From: Sinomonas albida
GTDB taxonomy: Bacteria; Actinomycetota; Actinomycetes; Actinomycetales; Micrococcaceae
Assembly (NCBI RefSeq): GCF_004919045.1
Contig: NZ_SWDW01000009.1
Location: 137,723-191,035, forward strand
Direction: 5' to 3'
Length of the DNA: 53,313 nucleotides
This document shows, piece after piece, positions 20,122-27,927 of the stretch. The translations under genes and the position numbers were made by a program. Below the pieces are notes generated by a model. The model was not told the origin of the DNA, searched no databases, and saw only the letters and a program-made list of their open reading frames with translations. Positions within the stretch are counted from its first letter, which is position 1, and the number at the start of each line of letters is the position of its first letter.

Positions 20122-21684
20122 CTAGGCGCCGGCCCCGATGAGATGACCGAGCGGCCCGCGCACGAAGTACACGATGAACCCGGCCGCGACGACCCACATG
20201 AGCGGATGGATCTGCCTCGCCTTCCCGCTCGCGGCCCGGATCACGACCCACGTGATGAACCCCGCGCCGATGCCGTTCGCGATCGAGTACGTGAGGGGCA
20301 TCGTCACGATCGTGAGGAACGAGGGCAGCGCTATGTCGAACTTGGTGAAGTCGATCTCGCGGATCTGCCCGGCCATCATCGTGCCGACGACGACGAGCGC
20401 GGCGGACGCGACCTCGAGCGGGACCACGCTCGTGAGCGGCGTGAGGAACATTGAGCCGAGGAACAGCGCGCCGGTCACCACGGACGCGAGGCCCGTGCGC
20501 GCGCCCTCACCGATGCCCGCCGCCGAGTCGATGTACACGGTGTTGGACGACCCCGAGTTCGCGCCGCCGAGCACCGCGCCGAAGCCCTCGATGATGAACG
20601 CCGACTTGAGCCGCGGGAACGTGCCGTCCTTATCCGCCACGCCCGCGCTCTTCGCGAGGCCCGTCATGGTGCCCATCGCGTCGAAGAAGTTCGTGAACAC
20701 GAGCGTGAAGACGAGCGTGATGCCCGCGAGGAGGCCGATCCGGCCGAACGCGCCGAAGAGGTCGAAGTGGCCCACGAGGCTCAGGTCCGGGATCGAGACG
20801 AGCTGACCCGAGAGGACAGGCGTGTTGAGGTGCCAGCCGTCGGGGTTGTTGGGGCCGCCGGCGCCGATGTGCCAGATCGCCTCGACGCCCATCGCGAGGA
20901 GCGTCGTCGCGACGATCCCGATGAGGATCCCGCCCTGGATCTTCCGCGCAACGAGAATACCCATGAGGATCAGCCCGACGATGAACACGAGCGTGGGCAG
21001 CGTGGTGATGGAGCCGTCATGGCCGAGCTGGACCGGCGGCCCCGCCTGCGTTCCCCGCACGAAGCCCGAGTCCACGAAGCCGATGAACGCGATGAAGAGG
21101 CCGATGCCCACCGTGATGGCGGCCTTGAGCTCGCGCGGCACAGCGCGGAAGATCGCCGTCCGGGCCCCGGTCACGCCGAAGAGGACGATGAGGACGCCGT
21201 TGATCACCACGAGGCCCATCGCCTCGGGCCACGAGACGTCCTTGACCACCGCGACCGCGAGGAACGAGTTGATCCCGAGGCCCGCGGCGAGGCCGAACGG
21301 CAGGTTCGCGAAGATGCCGAACAGGATCGTCAGGACGCCGGCCGTGAGGCCCGTAACGGCGCCGACCTGGGCCGCCGGGAGGAACGCGCCCGTGACGTCC
21401 GTGGGCGCCGTCGCCGCGTTGAAGCCGCCCAGGATGAGCGGGTTGAGGATCACGATGTACGCCATCGTGAAGAACGTGACGAGGCCGCCGCGGATCTCGC
21501 GCGAGACCGTCGATCCGCGCAGGGAGATGCTGAAGACCCTGTCCAGCAGGCCGCGCCCGGCGGGGGCCGAGGGGCGCTCGCGGGTGGCGGGCGCCGTCGT
21601 CGTCTGTTCCGTCGTCGGCTGCGCGCCCTCGGACTCCGGCCCGAGCTCGTCGGTACGCACGGTGCTACCGGTATTGATGCTCAT
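20122..21684 (-). CDS. Purine permease, AzgA-type NCS2 (guanine/hypoxanthine)
   Basis: A 520-aa multi-span membrane transporter of the AzgA branch (adenine/guanine/hypoxanthine:proton symport). The first helix has the family motif GGLVTFFTMAYIVILNPLIL; others are GLGINSFLAV, NFFDAMGTMTGLAKSAG and SGSSNTVYIDSAAGI. The ~55 N-terminal residues are polar and Thr/Glu-rich. The ATG at 21684 follows TGAGGCGG and is only 10 bp after the guanine deaminase stop, so the two are an operon: import of guanine, then deamination to xanthine. Confidence 0.93.
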   Translation of the reverse strand: MSINTGSTVRTDELGPESEGAQPTTEQTTTAPATRERPSAPAGRGLLDRVFSISLRGSTVSREIRGGLVTFFTMAYIVILNPLILGGFNAATAPTDVTGAFLPAAQVGAVTGLTAGVLTILFGIFANLPFGLAAGLGINSFLAVAVVKDVSWPEAMGLVVINGVLIVLFGVTGARTAIFRAVPRELKAAITVGIGLFIAFIGFVDSGFVRGTQAGPPVQLGHDGSITTLPTLVFIVGLILMGILVARKIQGGILIGIVATTLLAMGVEAIWHIGAGGPNNPDGWHLNTPVLSGQLVSIPDLSLVGHFDLFGAFGRIGLLAGITLVFTLVFTNFFDAMGTMTGLAKSAGVADKDGTFPRLKSAFIIEGFGAVLGGANSGSSNTVYIDSAAGIGEGARTGLASVVTGALFLGSMFLTPLTSVVPLEVASAALVVVGTMMAGQIREIDFTKFDIALPSFLTIVTMPLTYSIANGIGAGFITWVVIRAASGKARQIHPLMWVVAAGFIVYFVRGPLGHLIGAGA

Positions 21685-21694
21685 GGCGGCCGCC

Positions 21695-22204
21695 TCAGTA
21701 CTCGACGCGCTGTGCGAACGTGGCCCACTGCTCGAAGGGAGCCGTGCGGCTGATCCCCTCGGGCTCGGAGTGCACCACCGGCATCGAGCGCTGCTCGACG
21801 TGGGTGTCGAAGTAGTCGTAGAAGACGGCGTCGTCGAAGCCTGCCGCGGCCGCGTCGTGGCGGTCCGCGGCGAAGCGGACGGTCTCAACGCGGGCCCAGA
21901 GGGCGGAGGCGAGGCACATGGGGCACGGCTCGCAGCTCGAGTAGAGGACGGCGCCGCTGAGATCGAACGTGCCGAGCGCGCGGCACGCGGCCCGGATCGC
22001 GGTGACCTCGGCGTGGGCCGTCGGGTCGTTGTTCGCGGTCACGCGGTTGACGCCGTCGAAGATCTGGCCGTCAGCGCTGACGACCACGGCGCCGAAGGGG
22101 CCGCCGTTCTCGAGGACGTTCTGGGCCGCGAGCTGGACGGCGCGCGCCAAGTGGAGGCGTTCGCCGGCCGTGAGCGGCGCAGGGTTGGAAAGGGTGGTGG
22201 TCAT
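21695..22204 (-). CDS. guaD: Guanine deaminase (cytidine deaminase fold)
   Basis: A 169-aa zinc deaminase with the two family motifs HAEVTAIRAA (Zn-His and catalytic Glu) and SSCEPCPMC (two Zn-Cys). Length, the C-terminal DHVEQRSMP-like region and the neighbouring purine permease point to guanine rather than cytidine or tRNA adenosine. The product xanthine would need xanthine dehydrogenase to reach urate. The ATG at 22204 has GAGGGAG upstream, but that sequence can fold onto the CTCCCC next to the start. A long structured leader lies further upstream. Confidence 0.88.
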   Translation of the reverse strand: MTTTLSNPAPLTAGERLHLARAVQLAAQNVLENGGPFGAVVVSADGQIFDGVNRVTANNDPTAHAEVTAIRAACRALGTFDLSGAVLYSSCEPCPMCLASALWARVETVRFAADRHDAAAAGFDDAVFYDYFDTHVEQRSMPVVHSEPEGISRTAPFEQWATFAQRVEY

Positions 22205-22241
22205 GGGGAGACTCCCTCGCTTGGGGGGAAGTCCGGCCACT

Positions 22242-22328
22242 CCGGGAACGCCCGTGGCTATCCGTGCAGACCAGGCCTGACCAGACTTCGAAAGCTCTGA
22301 ATTGAGGTTGCCTGGTGATAGCTCCCGG
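22242..22328 (-). promoter_or_regulatory. Structured 5' leader of the guaD operon (riboswitch-like)
   Basis: In the minus-strand RNA, nested stems can form. P1 is CCGGGA/TCCCGG, P2 GCTATC/GATAGC, P3 ACCAGGC/GCCTGGT, and P4 CAGA(G)CTT/AAGTCTG with loop TCG. P1-P2-P3 are contiguous on the 5' side and separated by 7- and 9-nt bulges on the 3' side; a 10-nt purine/pyrimidine-mixed internal loop lies between P3 and P4. It begins 37 nt before the guaD ATG. I do not recognise it as a known riboswitch class. It could be a ligand-binding leader or a simple attenuator. Confidence 0.45.
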
Positions 22329-22421
22329 GATCTGCTTTCCAGATTCGCCCGGGGACCCGCCGTGACACATCGACGATAGCAAGGGCGTGTGATGTGCGCC
22401 ATAGGTTTGGCGAACTTTTTT

Positions 22422-22435
22422 GGAATACAACTTCC
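22422..22435. promoter_or_regulatory. GGAA-N6-TTCC palindrome upstream of guaD leader
   Basis: GGAATACAACTTCC lies in the iclR-guaD space together with a CTTCCGC-GAG-GCGGAAG hairpin at 22431-22447. It may be the operator or iclR terminator; the orientation of the half-sites is opposite to the 15-bp motif elsewhere. Confidence 0.3.
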
Positions 22436-22458
22436 GCGAGGCGGAAGCTCTCCCTGCG

Positions 22459-23214
22459 CTAGGAGCGGTTGAGCTCCTCGGAGATGCGGGCGGCGGCCTC
22501 GCGCAGCGCGGGCACGGCGCGCTCCCCGAAAGCGTCGTCGACGCGCGAGACAGGGCCCGAGACCGAGATCGCGGTCGGGGTCGGAGCGTTGGGCACAGGC
22601 ATCGAGAAGCAGCGGACGCCGACCTCCTGCTCCTGCTCGTCGATCGCGTAGCCGCGCGCACGGATCTTGTCGAGGTCCGCGAGGAGCGTCTCGACGTCGC
22701 CAATACTGTAGGCCGTGGGCGTGGGCATGCCCTGCCGGCCCACGATCGCGCGCACCTGATCGTCGTCGAGCTGGGAGAGGATCGCCTTGCCCACGCCGGT
22801 GTCGTGCGTGTGGGCGCGCCGGCCCACCTCGGTGAACATGCGCATCGAGTGCAGCGACGGGACCTGGGCCACGTAGATGACCATGTCGGAGTCGAGCACG
22901 GCCATATTGGCGGTCTCGCCGAGCCTCTCGACGAGCGTCTTGAGCTGTGGCTGCGCTAGCGCCCCGAGCTGCTTGTTGGCGCCCTCGCCGAGCCGGATGA
23001 GCCGCGGCCCGAGCGCGTAGCGCCGGTTGGGCAGCTGCCGCACGTAGCCGAGCGCGACGAGCGTGCGCAGGAGCCGGTGGATGGTGGGCAGCGGGAGTTC
23101 GGTCGACGACGACAGCTCGCTCAGCGTGACATCCCCACCGGCGTCGGTGATGAGTTCGAGCAGCTCGAACACGCGCTCTACGGACTGCACGCCGCCTGAG
23201 GCCTTCTCGGCCAT
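22459..23214 (-). CDS. IclR family transcriptional regulator
   Basis: A 251-aa regulator with an N-terminal winged HTH (SVERVFELLELITDAGGDVTL, then LPLPTIHRLLRTLVALGYV) and a C-terminal IclR ligand domain (TGVGKAILSQLDDDQ, RARGYAIDEQEQEVGVRC, AISVSGPVSR). ATG at 23214 is chosen because GGAGG precedes it by 5 nt; the ATG at 23226 would place that site inside the gene. Its location among allantoin and glyoxylate genes suggests an AllR-like role responding to allantoin or glyoxylate (inference). Two TTCC/GGAA motifs in front of it suggest autoregulation. Confidence 0.9.
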   Translation of the reverse strand: MAEKASGGVQSVERVFELLELITDAGGDVTLSELSSSTELPLPTIHRLLRTLVALGYVRQLPNRRYALGPRLIRLGEGANKQLGALAQPQLKTLVERLGETANMAVLDSDMVIYVAQVPSLHSMRMFTEVGRRAHTHDTGVGKAILSQLDDDQVRAIVGRQGMPTPTAYSIGDVETLLADLDKIRARGYAIDEQEQEVGVRCFSMPVPNAPTPTAISVSGPVSRVDDAFGERAVPALREAAARISEELNRS

Positions 23215-23245
23215 GTGGTCCTCCATGGGTTGCGACCGGATGTTG

Positions 23246-23274
23246 TTCCGGCATTAATTATCCGCATCCCGGAA
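23246..23274. promoter_or_regulatory. Paired IclR-type operator candidates before iclR
   Basis: Two overlapping or adjacent motif-like sequences: the complement of TAATTAATGCCGGAA (23246-23260), and ATCCGCATCCCGGAA (23260-23274). They are 32 bp upstream of the iclR start. Both are weaker matches than the sites at 16261, 23519 and 38618. Confidence 0.4.
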
Positions 23275-23337
23275 ACTCTGCGGCTACCTCACGATACAAC
23301 ACGCCACCACGTCACCAGGCGCCCCACCCCCCAACGC

Positions 23338-23491
23338 GTTGCGGGGTCCCGTCCCAGACGTTGCGGGGTCCCGTCCCAGACGTTGCGGGGTCCCGTCCCA
23401 GACGTTGCGGGGTCCCGTCCCAGACATTGCGGGGTCCCGTCCCAGACATTGCGGGGTCCCGTCCCAGACATTGCGGGGTCCCGTCCCAGAC
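23338..23491. repeat. Tandem array of seven 22-bp units (GTTGCGGGGTCCC core)
   Basis: Seven head-to-tail 22-bp units from 23338 to 23491; four begin with G and three with A, otherwise identical (core TTGCGGGGTCCCGTCCCAGA). The core and orientation match the 19292 array 4 kb away. There are no spacers, so it is not a CRISPR. It sits between divergent iclR and the malic enzyme gene, upstream of the latter's operator. Near identity of copies suggests recent expansion. Confidence 0.95.
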
Positions 23492-23518
23492 TTGTTTTTC
23501 CGATATGCAGACAATAAT

Positions 23519-23533
23519 ATCCATAGTACGGAA
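23519..23533. promoter_or_regulatory. IclR-type operator candidate before malic enzyme
   Basis: ATCCATAGTACGGAA, 43 bp upstream of the malic enzyme ATG; it matches TTCC-N7-GGAA with one end base changed. Confidence 0.5.
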
Positions 23534-23576
23534 TTCGAGCATCGAGGCGGTTGCCTCCTGACGTAAGGACGATTCA

Positions 23577-24959
23577 ATGGCGAGTCCCAGCCCCGGCAAC
23601 TCCATCACGCTCCGCATCGACGCCCCCTCGCGCATCAGCATCACGGGCGAGCTCGCCGCCGCCGTCGCCGCGGCGGGGGCCCCCGTCACAGCCCTCGACA
23701 TCAGCGAGTCGCACCACGACCGCCTCACCGTGGACATCACGTGCAACACGACGTCCGGGCAGCACGCCGAGCAGGTCGCCGCGGCCTTGGACGCGCTCGA
23801 CGGCGTGAACGTGCGGAAGGTCTCGGACCGCACCTTCCTCATGCACCTCGGCGGCAAGCTCGAAGTCGTCCCGAAGGTTCCCCTCCGCAACCGCGACGAC
23901 CTCTCGCGTGCCTACACTCCCGGCGTCGCCCGCGTGTGCCTTGCCATCGCGGAAAACCCGGAGGACGCCCGCCGCCTCACCGTCAAGCGGAACACCGTCG
24001 CGGTCGTGACGGACGGTTCGGCCGTACTGGGCCTCGGCAACATCGGCCCGGCCGCCGCGCTCCCCGTCATGGAGGGGAAGGCCGCCCTGTTCAAGCAGTT
24101 CGCGAACGTCGACGCGTGGCCGGTGTGCCTCGATACGCAGGACACCGAGGAGATCATCAAGATCGTGAAGGCGATCGCCCCGGTGTACGGCGGCGTGAAC
24201 CTCGAGGACATCGCCGCGCCGCGCTGCTTCGAGATCGAGGCCCGCCTCCGGGAAGAGCTCGACATCCCCGTCTTCCACGACGACCAGCACGGCACCGCGA
24301 TCGTCACTCTCGCGGCGCTCGTCAACGCCCTCAAGCTCGTGGACAAGAAGATCGAGGACGTGCGGATCGTCGTCTCCGGCGTCGGCGCCGCGGGGAACGC
24401 GATCATCCAGCTGCTCCAGGCCCAGGGCGCGACGAACATCATCGCGTGCGATCGCAACGGCGCGATCCACCGGGGCCAGCAGCTCACCGACGCGCACCGC
24501 ATCTGGATCGCGGAGAACACGAACCCCGAGGCGTTCTCAGGCACGCTGCACGAGGCGCTCAAGGGCTCGGACGTGTTCATCGGCGTCTCGGCGCCGAACC
24601 TCTTCGGCCCCGAGCAGGTCGCGACGATGGCCCAGGACGCGATCGTCTTCGCGATGGCCAACCCGGACCCCGAGACGGACCCGATCGCCGCAGCGGAGCA
24701 CGCCGCCGTGGTCGCGACGGGGCGAAGCGACTTCCCGAACCAGATCAACAACGTGCTCGCGTTCCCGGGCGTGTTCCGCGGCCTCCTCGACGCTGGCGTG
24801 GCCGACGTCACCCCTGACATGCTGGTGGCAGCGGCCCAGGCCATCGCGTCACGCGTCTCTGACGAGGAGCTCAACGCGAGCTTCATCATTCCGAGCGTGT
24901 TCGACCCGCACGTCGCCCAGGACGTTGCCGCGGCCATCGTCGCGGCAGCGCACGCCTGA
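23577..24959 (+). CDS. NAD(P)-dependent malic enzyme with ACT domain
   Basis: A 460-aa enzyme oxidatively decarboxylating malate to pyruvate. Residues about 8-85 form an ACT-like domain (SITLRIDAPSRISITGEL), probably allosteric. The catalytic part follows: LSRAYTPGVARVC, VFHDDQHGTAIV with metal ligands, VVSGVGAAGNAI for nucleotide binding, and FAMANPDPE. AAGGA precedes the ATG by a few bases. It heads an operon with malate synthase, a DUF6986 protein and allE, which converts glyoxylate and acetyl-CoA into pyruvate. Cofactor preference is not assigned. Confidence 0.93.
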   Translation: MASPSPGNSITLRIDAPSRISITGELAAAVAAAGAPVTALDISESHHDRLTVDITCNTTSGQHAEQVAAALDALDGVNVRKVSDRTFLMHLGGKLEVVPKVPLRNRDDLSRAYTPGVARVCLAIAENPEDARRLTVKRNTVAVVTDGSAVLGLGNIGPAAALPVMEGKAALFKQFANVDAWPVCLDTQDTEEIIKIVKAIAPVYGGVNLEDIAAPRCFEIEARLREELDIPVFHDDQHGTAIVTLAALVNALKLVDKKIEDVRIVVSGVGAAGNAIIQLLQAQGATNIIACDRNGAIHRGQQLTDAHRIWIAENTNPEAFSGTLHEALKGSDVFIGVSAPNLFGPEQVATMAQDAIVFAMANPDPETDPIAAAEHAAVVATGRSDFPNQINNVLAFPGVFRGLLDAGVADVTPDMLVAAAQAIASRVSDEELNASFIIPSVFDPHVAQDVAAAIVAAAHA

Positions 24960-25001
24960 TTCTCGGGACCAAGACTTCAGACCAGGGAGGAAAGTAGAGC
25001 T

Positions 25002-26600
25002 ATGGCCATCACTGTGACCGACCCCAAGCCCGTGGAGCGCGCCGAGGAGATCCTCACCGACGAGGCGCTCGCGTTCGTCGAGGAACTGCACCGACGGTTC
25101 GCCGGCGAGCGCAAGGCTCGCCTCGAGGCTCGGAAAGCACGACGCGCGGAGGCCGCCTCGACCGGCCGCCTGGACTTCCTGCCGGAGACGGCGGAGATCC
25201 GCGCCGCCGAGTGGAAGGTCGCCCCTGCACCGGCCGCGCTCGAGGACCGCCGCGTCGAGATGACCGGCCCCGCGAGCCCCTCAAAGATGGCCATCAACGC
25301 GCTCAACTCGGGCGCCAAGGTCTGGCTCGCCGATATGGAGGACGCCTCGAGCCCGCACTGGGGCAACGTCGTCGACTCCGTGCTCAACCTCCGCGACGCC
25401 GCGCTCGGCACGCTCTCCTTCACCTCGCCCGAGGGCAAGGAGTACCGGCTGCACACGGACGCGCCGCTCGCCGTCGTCGTCACCCGCCCGCGCGGGTGGC
25501 ACATGGAGGAGCGGCACGTCCTGGTCGACGGCGAGCCCGCCTCGGGTGCGCTCGTCGACTTCGGTCTGCACTTCTTCCACGTCGCCAAGCTGCTCATCGC
25601 CTCCGGCCGCGGACCGTACTACTACCTGCCCAAGATGGAGAGCCACCTCGAGGCGCGCCTCTGGAACGAGGTCTTCGTCTTCGCGCAGGACTACCTCGGC
25701 ATCCCCCAGGGCACCATCCGCGCGACCGTGCTCATCGAGACCATCCCTGCGGCATTCGAGATGGACGAGATCCTGTACGAGCTCCGCGACCACGCCTCAG
25801 GCCTCAACGCCGGCCGCTGGGACTACCTCTTCAGCATCATCAAGTTCTTCCGCGACGCCGGCGAGAAGTTCACGCTGCCGGACCGCGCCTCCGTGGTCAT
25901 GACGGCCCCGTTCATGCGGGCCTACACGGAGCTGCTCGTCCAGACGTGCCACAAGCGCGGGGCGTTCGCGATGGGCGGCATGGCGGCGTTCATCCCGAAC
26001 CGCAAGGAGCCCGAGATCACCGCGGCCGCGATCGAGAAGGTCCGTGCCGACAAGACCCGCGAGGCGACGGACGGCTTCGACGGCTCGTGGGTCGCGCACC
26101 CCGACCTCGTCGAGACGTGCCAGGCGGTCTTCGACGAGGTCCTCGGCGACAAGCCCAACCAGGTGGACCGCCAGCGCCCCGAGGTCAACGTGACCGCGGA
26201 GCAGCTCCTCGACGTGTCCTCGGCCGAGGGCGTCGCAACCGAGGCCGGGCTCCGCCTCAACCTCTACGTCGCGGTCGCCTACACGGCCGTGTGGCTCTCG
26301 GGCAACGGCGCCGTGGCGATCCACAACCTCATGGAGGACGCAGCGACCGCGGAGATCTCGCGTTCGCAGGTGTGGCAGCAGATCCACAACAAGGTGGTCC
26401 TCAGCGACACCGGGAACACCGTGACGCGCGAACTCGTCTCGACGCTCCTTGCGGAGGAGACCGAGCGCCTGCGCGGCGAGGTCGATCCCGGCCAGTTCGC
26501 GGCGTACTACGAGCCGGCGAGCCGCCTCATCGCGGACATCTGCCTCTCCGAGGACTACACCGACTTCCTCACAACGCCCGCGTACGAGCTGGTGGGCTGA
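25002..26600 (+). CDS. aceB: Malate synthase A
   Basis: A 532-aa enzyme condensing glyoxylate with acetyl-CoA to malate. The catalytic blocks are visible: MTGPASPSKMAINALNSGAK, DMEDASSPHW (metal ligands), PKMESHLEARLWN, and IETIPAAFEMDEILYEL. The size is typical of the A isoform. GGGAGG precedes the ATG. No isocitrate lyase is present, so here it serves glyoxylate from purines rather than the glyoxylate bypass. Its TGA overlaps the next ATG. Confidence 0.96.
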   Translation: MAITVTDPKPVERAEEILTDEALAFVEELHRRFAGERKARLEARKARRAEAASTGRLDFLPETAEIRAAEWKVAPAPAALEDRRVEMTGPASPSKMAINALNSGAKVWLADMEDASSPHWGNVVDSVLNLRDAALGTLSFTSPEGKEYRLHTDAPLAVVVTRPRGWHMEERHVLVDGEPASGALVDFGLHFFHVAKLLIASGRGPYYYLPKMESHLEARLWNEVFVFAQDYLGIPQGTIRATVLIETIPAAFEMDEILYELRDHASGLNAGRWDYLFSIIKFFRDAGEKFTLPDRASVVMTAPFMRAYTELLVQTCHKRGAFAMGGMAAFIPNRKEPEITAAAIEKVRADKTREATDGFDGSWVAHPDLVETCQAVFDEVLGDKPNQVDRQRPEVNVTAEQLLDVSSAEGVATEAGLRLNLYVAVAYTAVWLSGNGAVAIHNLMEDAATAEISRSQVWQQIHNKVVLSDTGNTVTRELVSTLLAEETERLRGEVDPGQFAAYYEPASRLIADICLSEDYTDFLTTPAYELVG

Positions 26601-27907
26601 TGAGCGTCCCCGCCTCCGGCCTCCCGGCACCGCTCTTCGGTGACGCGGACTTCGAACGGATCGACGCACAGCTCGCGGGCTCGGACCGCCTCCTGGCAGA
26701 GGCGTACCCGGGCGACGCCGGCACTCGCCAGCCCGTTCACACCGTGTACGTCCCGGCCGACCGCTTCACGCCGTCGATCGCCGCGGACTGGGGCCAGCAG
26801 GCCCTGGCCGCGGCGGCAGAGGCCGGTGGGATCCGGCGCCTCGCCGAGCTCGTGGGCCTGTCCCCCGAGCTCGCGGCCGAGGTCGCCCCCCGCGTCGAGG
26901 CCAAGCTGCGGGCCGAGGCCATCGAGGACCTCAGGATCGACTTCGAGGACGGTTACCTCGCCCCCGCCCGATCCGACGACCCGGAGGGGACGGAGGACGC
27001 CGAGGCGCTCCACGCCGCGGACCAGGTCACCGCCGCGATCGCCGCAGGGACCGCCACGCCGTTCGTGGGCATCCGCTTCAAGTGCTTCGAGGAGGCCACG
27101 CGGCGCCGGGGCCTGCGCACGCTCGAGCTGTTCCTCGCACGCCTCGTGCAGAACGGCGGTCTCCCCGAGGGCCTCGTGCTCACGCTGCCCAAGGTGAGCA
27201 CGGTCGAACAGGTCGAGGCGATGGTCTACGCCGTCGGACGTCTCGAAGCCGCGCTGGGCCTGCACCCCGGCCGCCTCGGCTTCGAGGTCCAGGTGGAGAC
27301 CCCGCAGCTCATCGTCGGCGCGGACGGCAGCCATCCCGTCGCCCAGCTCCCGCACCGGGCCGAGGGGCGCATCACCGCGCTCCACTACGGCACGTACGAC
27401 TATTCGGCGTCGCTCCAGATCGCGGCCGCGTACCAGTCCATGGAGCACCCGGCCGCGGACTTCGCCAAGGAAGTCATGCAGCTCGCGGTGGCCGGGACCG
27501 GCATCCGGCTCTCCGACGGCTCCACGAACGTGCTCCCGGTGGGCGACGCCGCGCAGCGCGAAGAGGCGTGGAAGCTCCACGCTCGGCTGGTCCGGCGCTC
27601 GCTCGAGCGCGGCTACTACCAGGGCTGGGACCTCCACGCCCATCAGCTGCCCACGCGGTACATCGCGACGTACGCGTTCTACCGCGAGGGCCTCGCCAAT
27701 GCCACCGAGCGGCTGCGGAACTACGTGCAGCAAACCGTGGGGGCCGTCCTCGACGAGCCCGCGACGGCGCGCGCGCTCGCGGCCTTCGTGCTCCGCGGCG
27801 TCCAATGCGGCGCCGTCGGGGCGGACGAGGTCCGCGCCCTCACGGGCCTCTCCGAAGCCGACCTCACGCGGCTTGCGCACCCGCGCCTCCAGACTGTCCC
27901 GAACTGA
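26600..27907 (+). CDS. DUF6986 / HpcH-HpaI-like aldolase family protein
   Basis: A 435-aa protein I recognise only to family level: a citrate-lyase-beta/HpcH-HpaI-like barrel. Acidic metal-ligand motif DLRIDFEDGYLAP near residue 112, IRFKCFEEATRRRGLRTLELF near 155, LPKVSTVEQVEAM near 200, and the conserved ALHYGTYDYSASL near 260. ATG overlaps the aceB stop (TGATG). Its fixed position between malate synthase and allE points to a step on glyoxylate or a C2/C3 oxoacid, but substrate and reaction are unknown. Confidence 0.85.
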   Translation: MSVPASGLPAPLFGDADFERIDAQLAGSDRLLAEAYPGDAGTRQPVHTVYVPADRFTPSIAADWGQQALAAAAEAGGIRRLAELVGLSPELAAEVAPRVEAKLRAEAIEDLRIDFEDGYLAPARSDDPEGTEDAEALHAADQVTAAIAAGTATPFVGIRFKCFEEATRRRGLRTLELFLARLVQNGGLPEGLVLTLPKVSTVEQVEAMVYAVGRLEAALGLHPGRLGFEVQVETPQLIVGADGSHPVAQLPHRAEGRITALHYGTYDYSASLQIAAAYQSMEHPAADFAKEVMQLAVAGTGIRLSDGSTNVLPVGDAAQREEAWKLHARLVRRSLERGYYQGWDLHAHQLPTRYIATYAFYREGLANATERLRNYVQQTVGAVLDEPATARALAAFVLRGVQCGAVGADEVRALTGLSEADLTRLAHPRLQTVPN

Positions 27908-27927
27908 CCAGACGTAAGGATCCATCG

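Noticed and set aside
23338-23491. Possible CRISPR array or short coding repeat
   Set aside because: No spacers. Open frames across it exist on both strands only because 22-bp repeats cycle through frames without stops; none has a start with a ribosome site.
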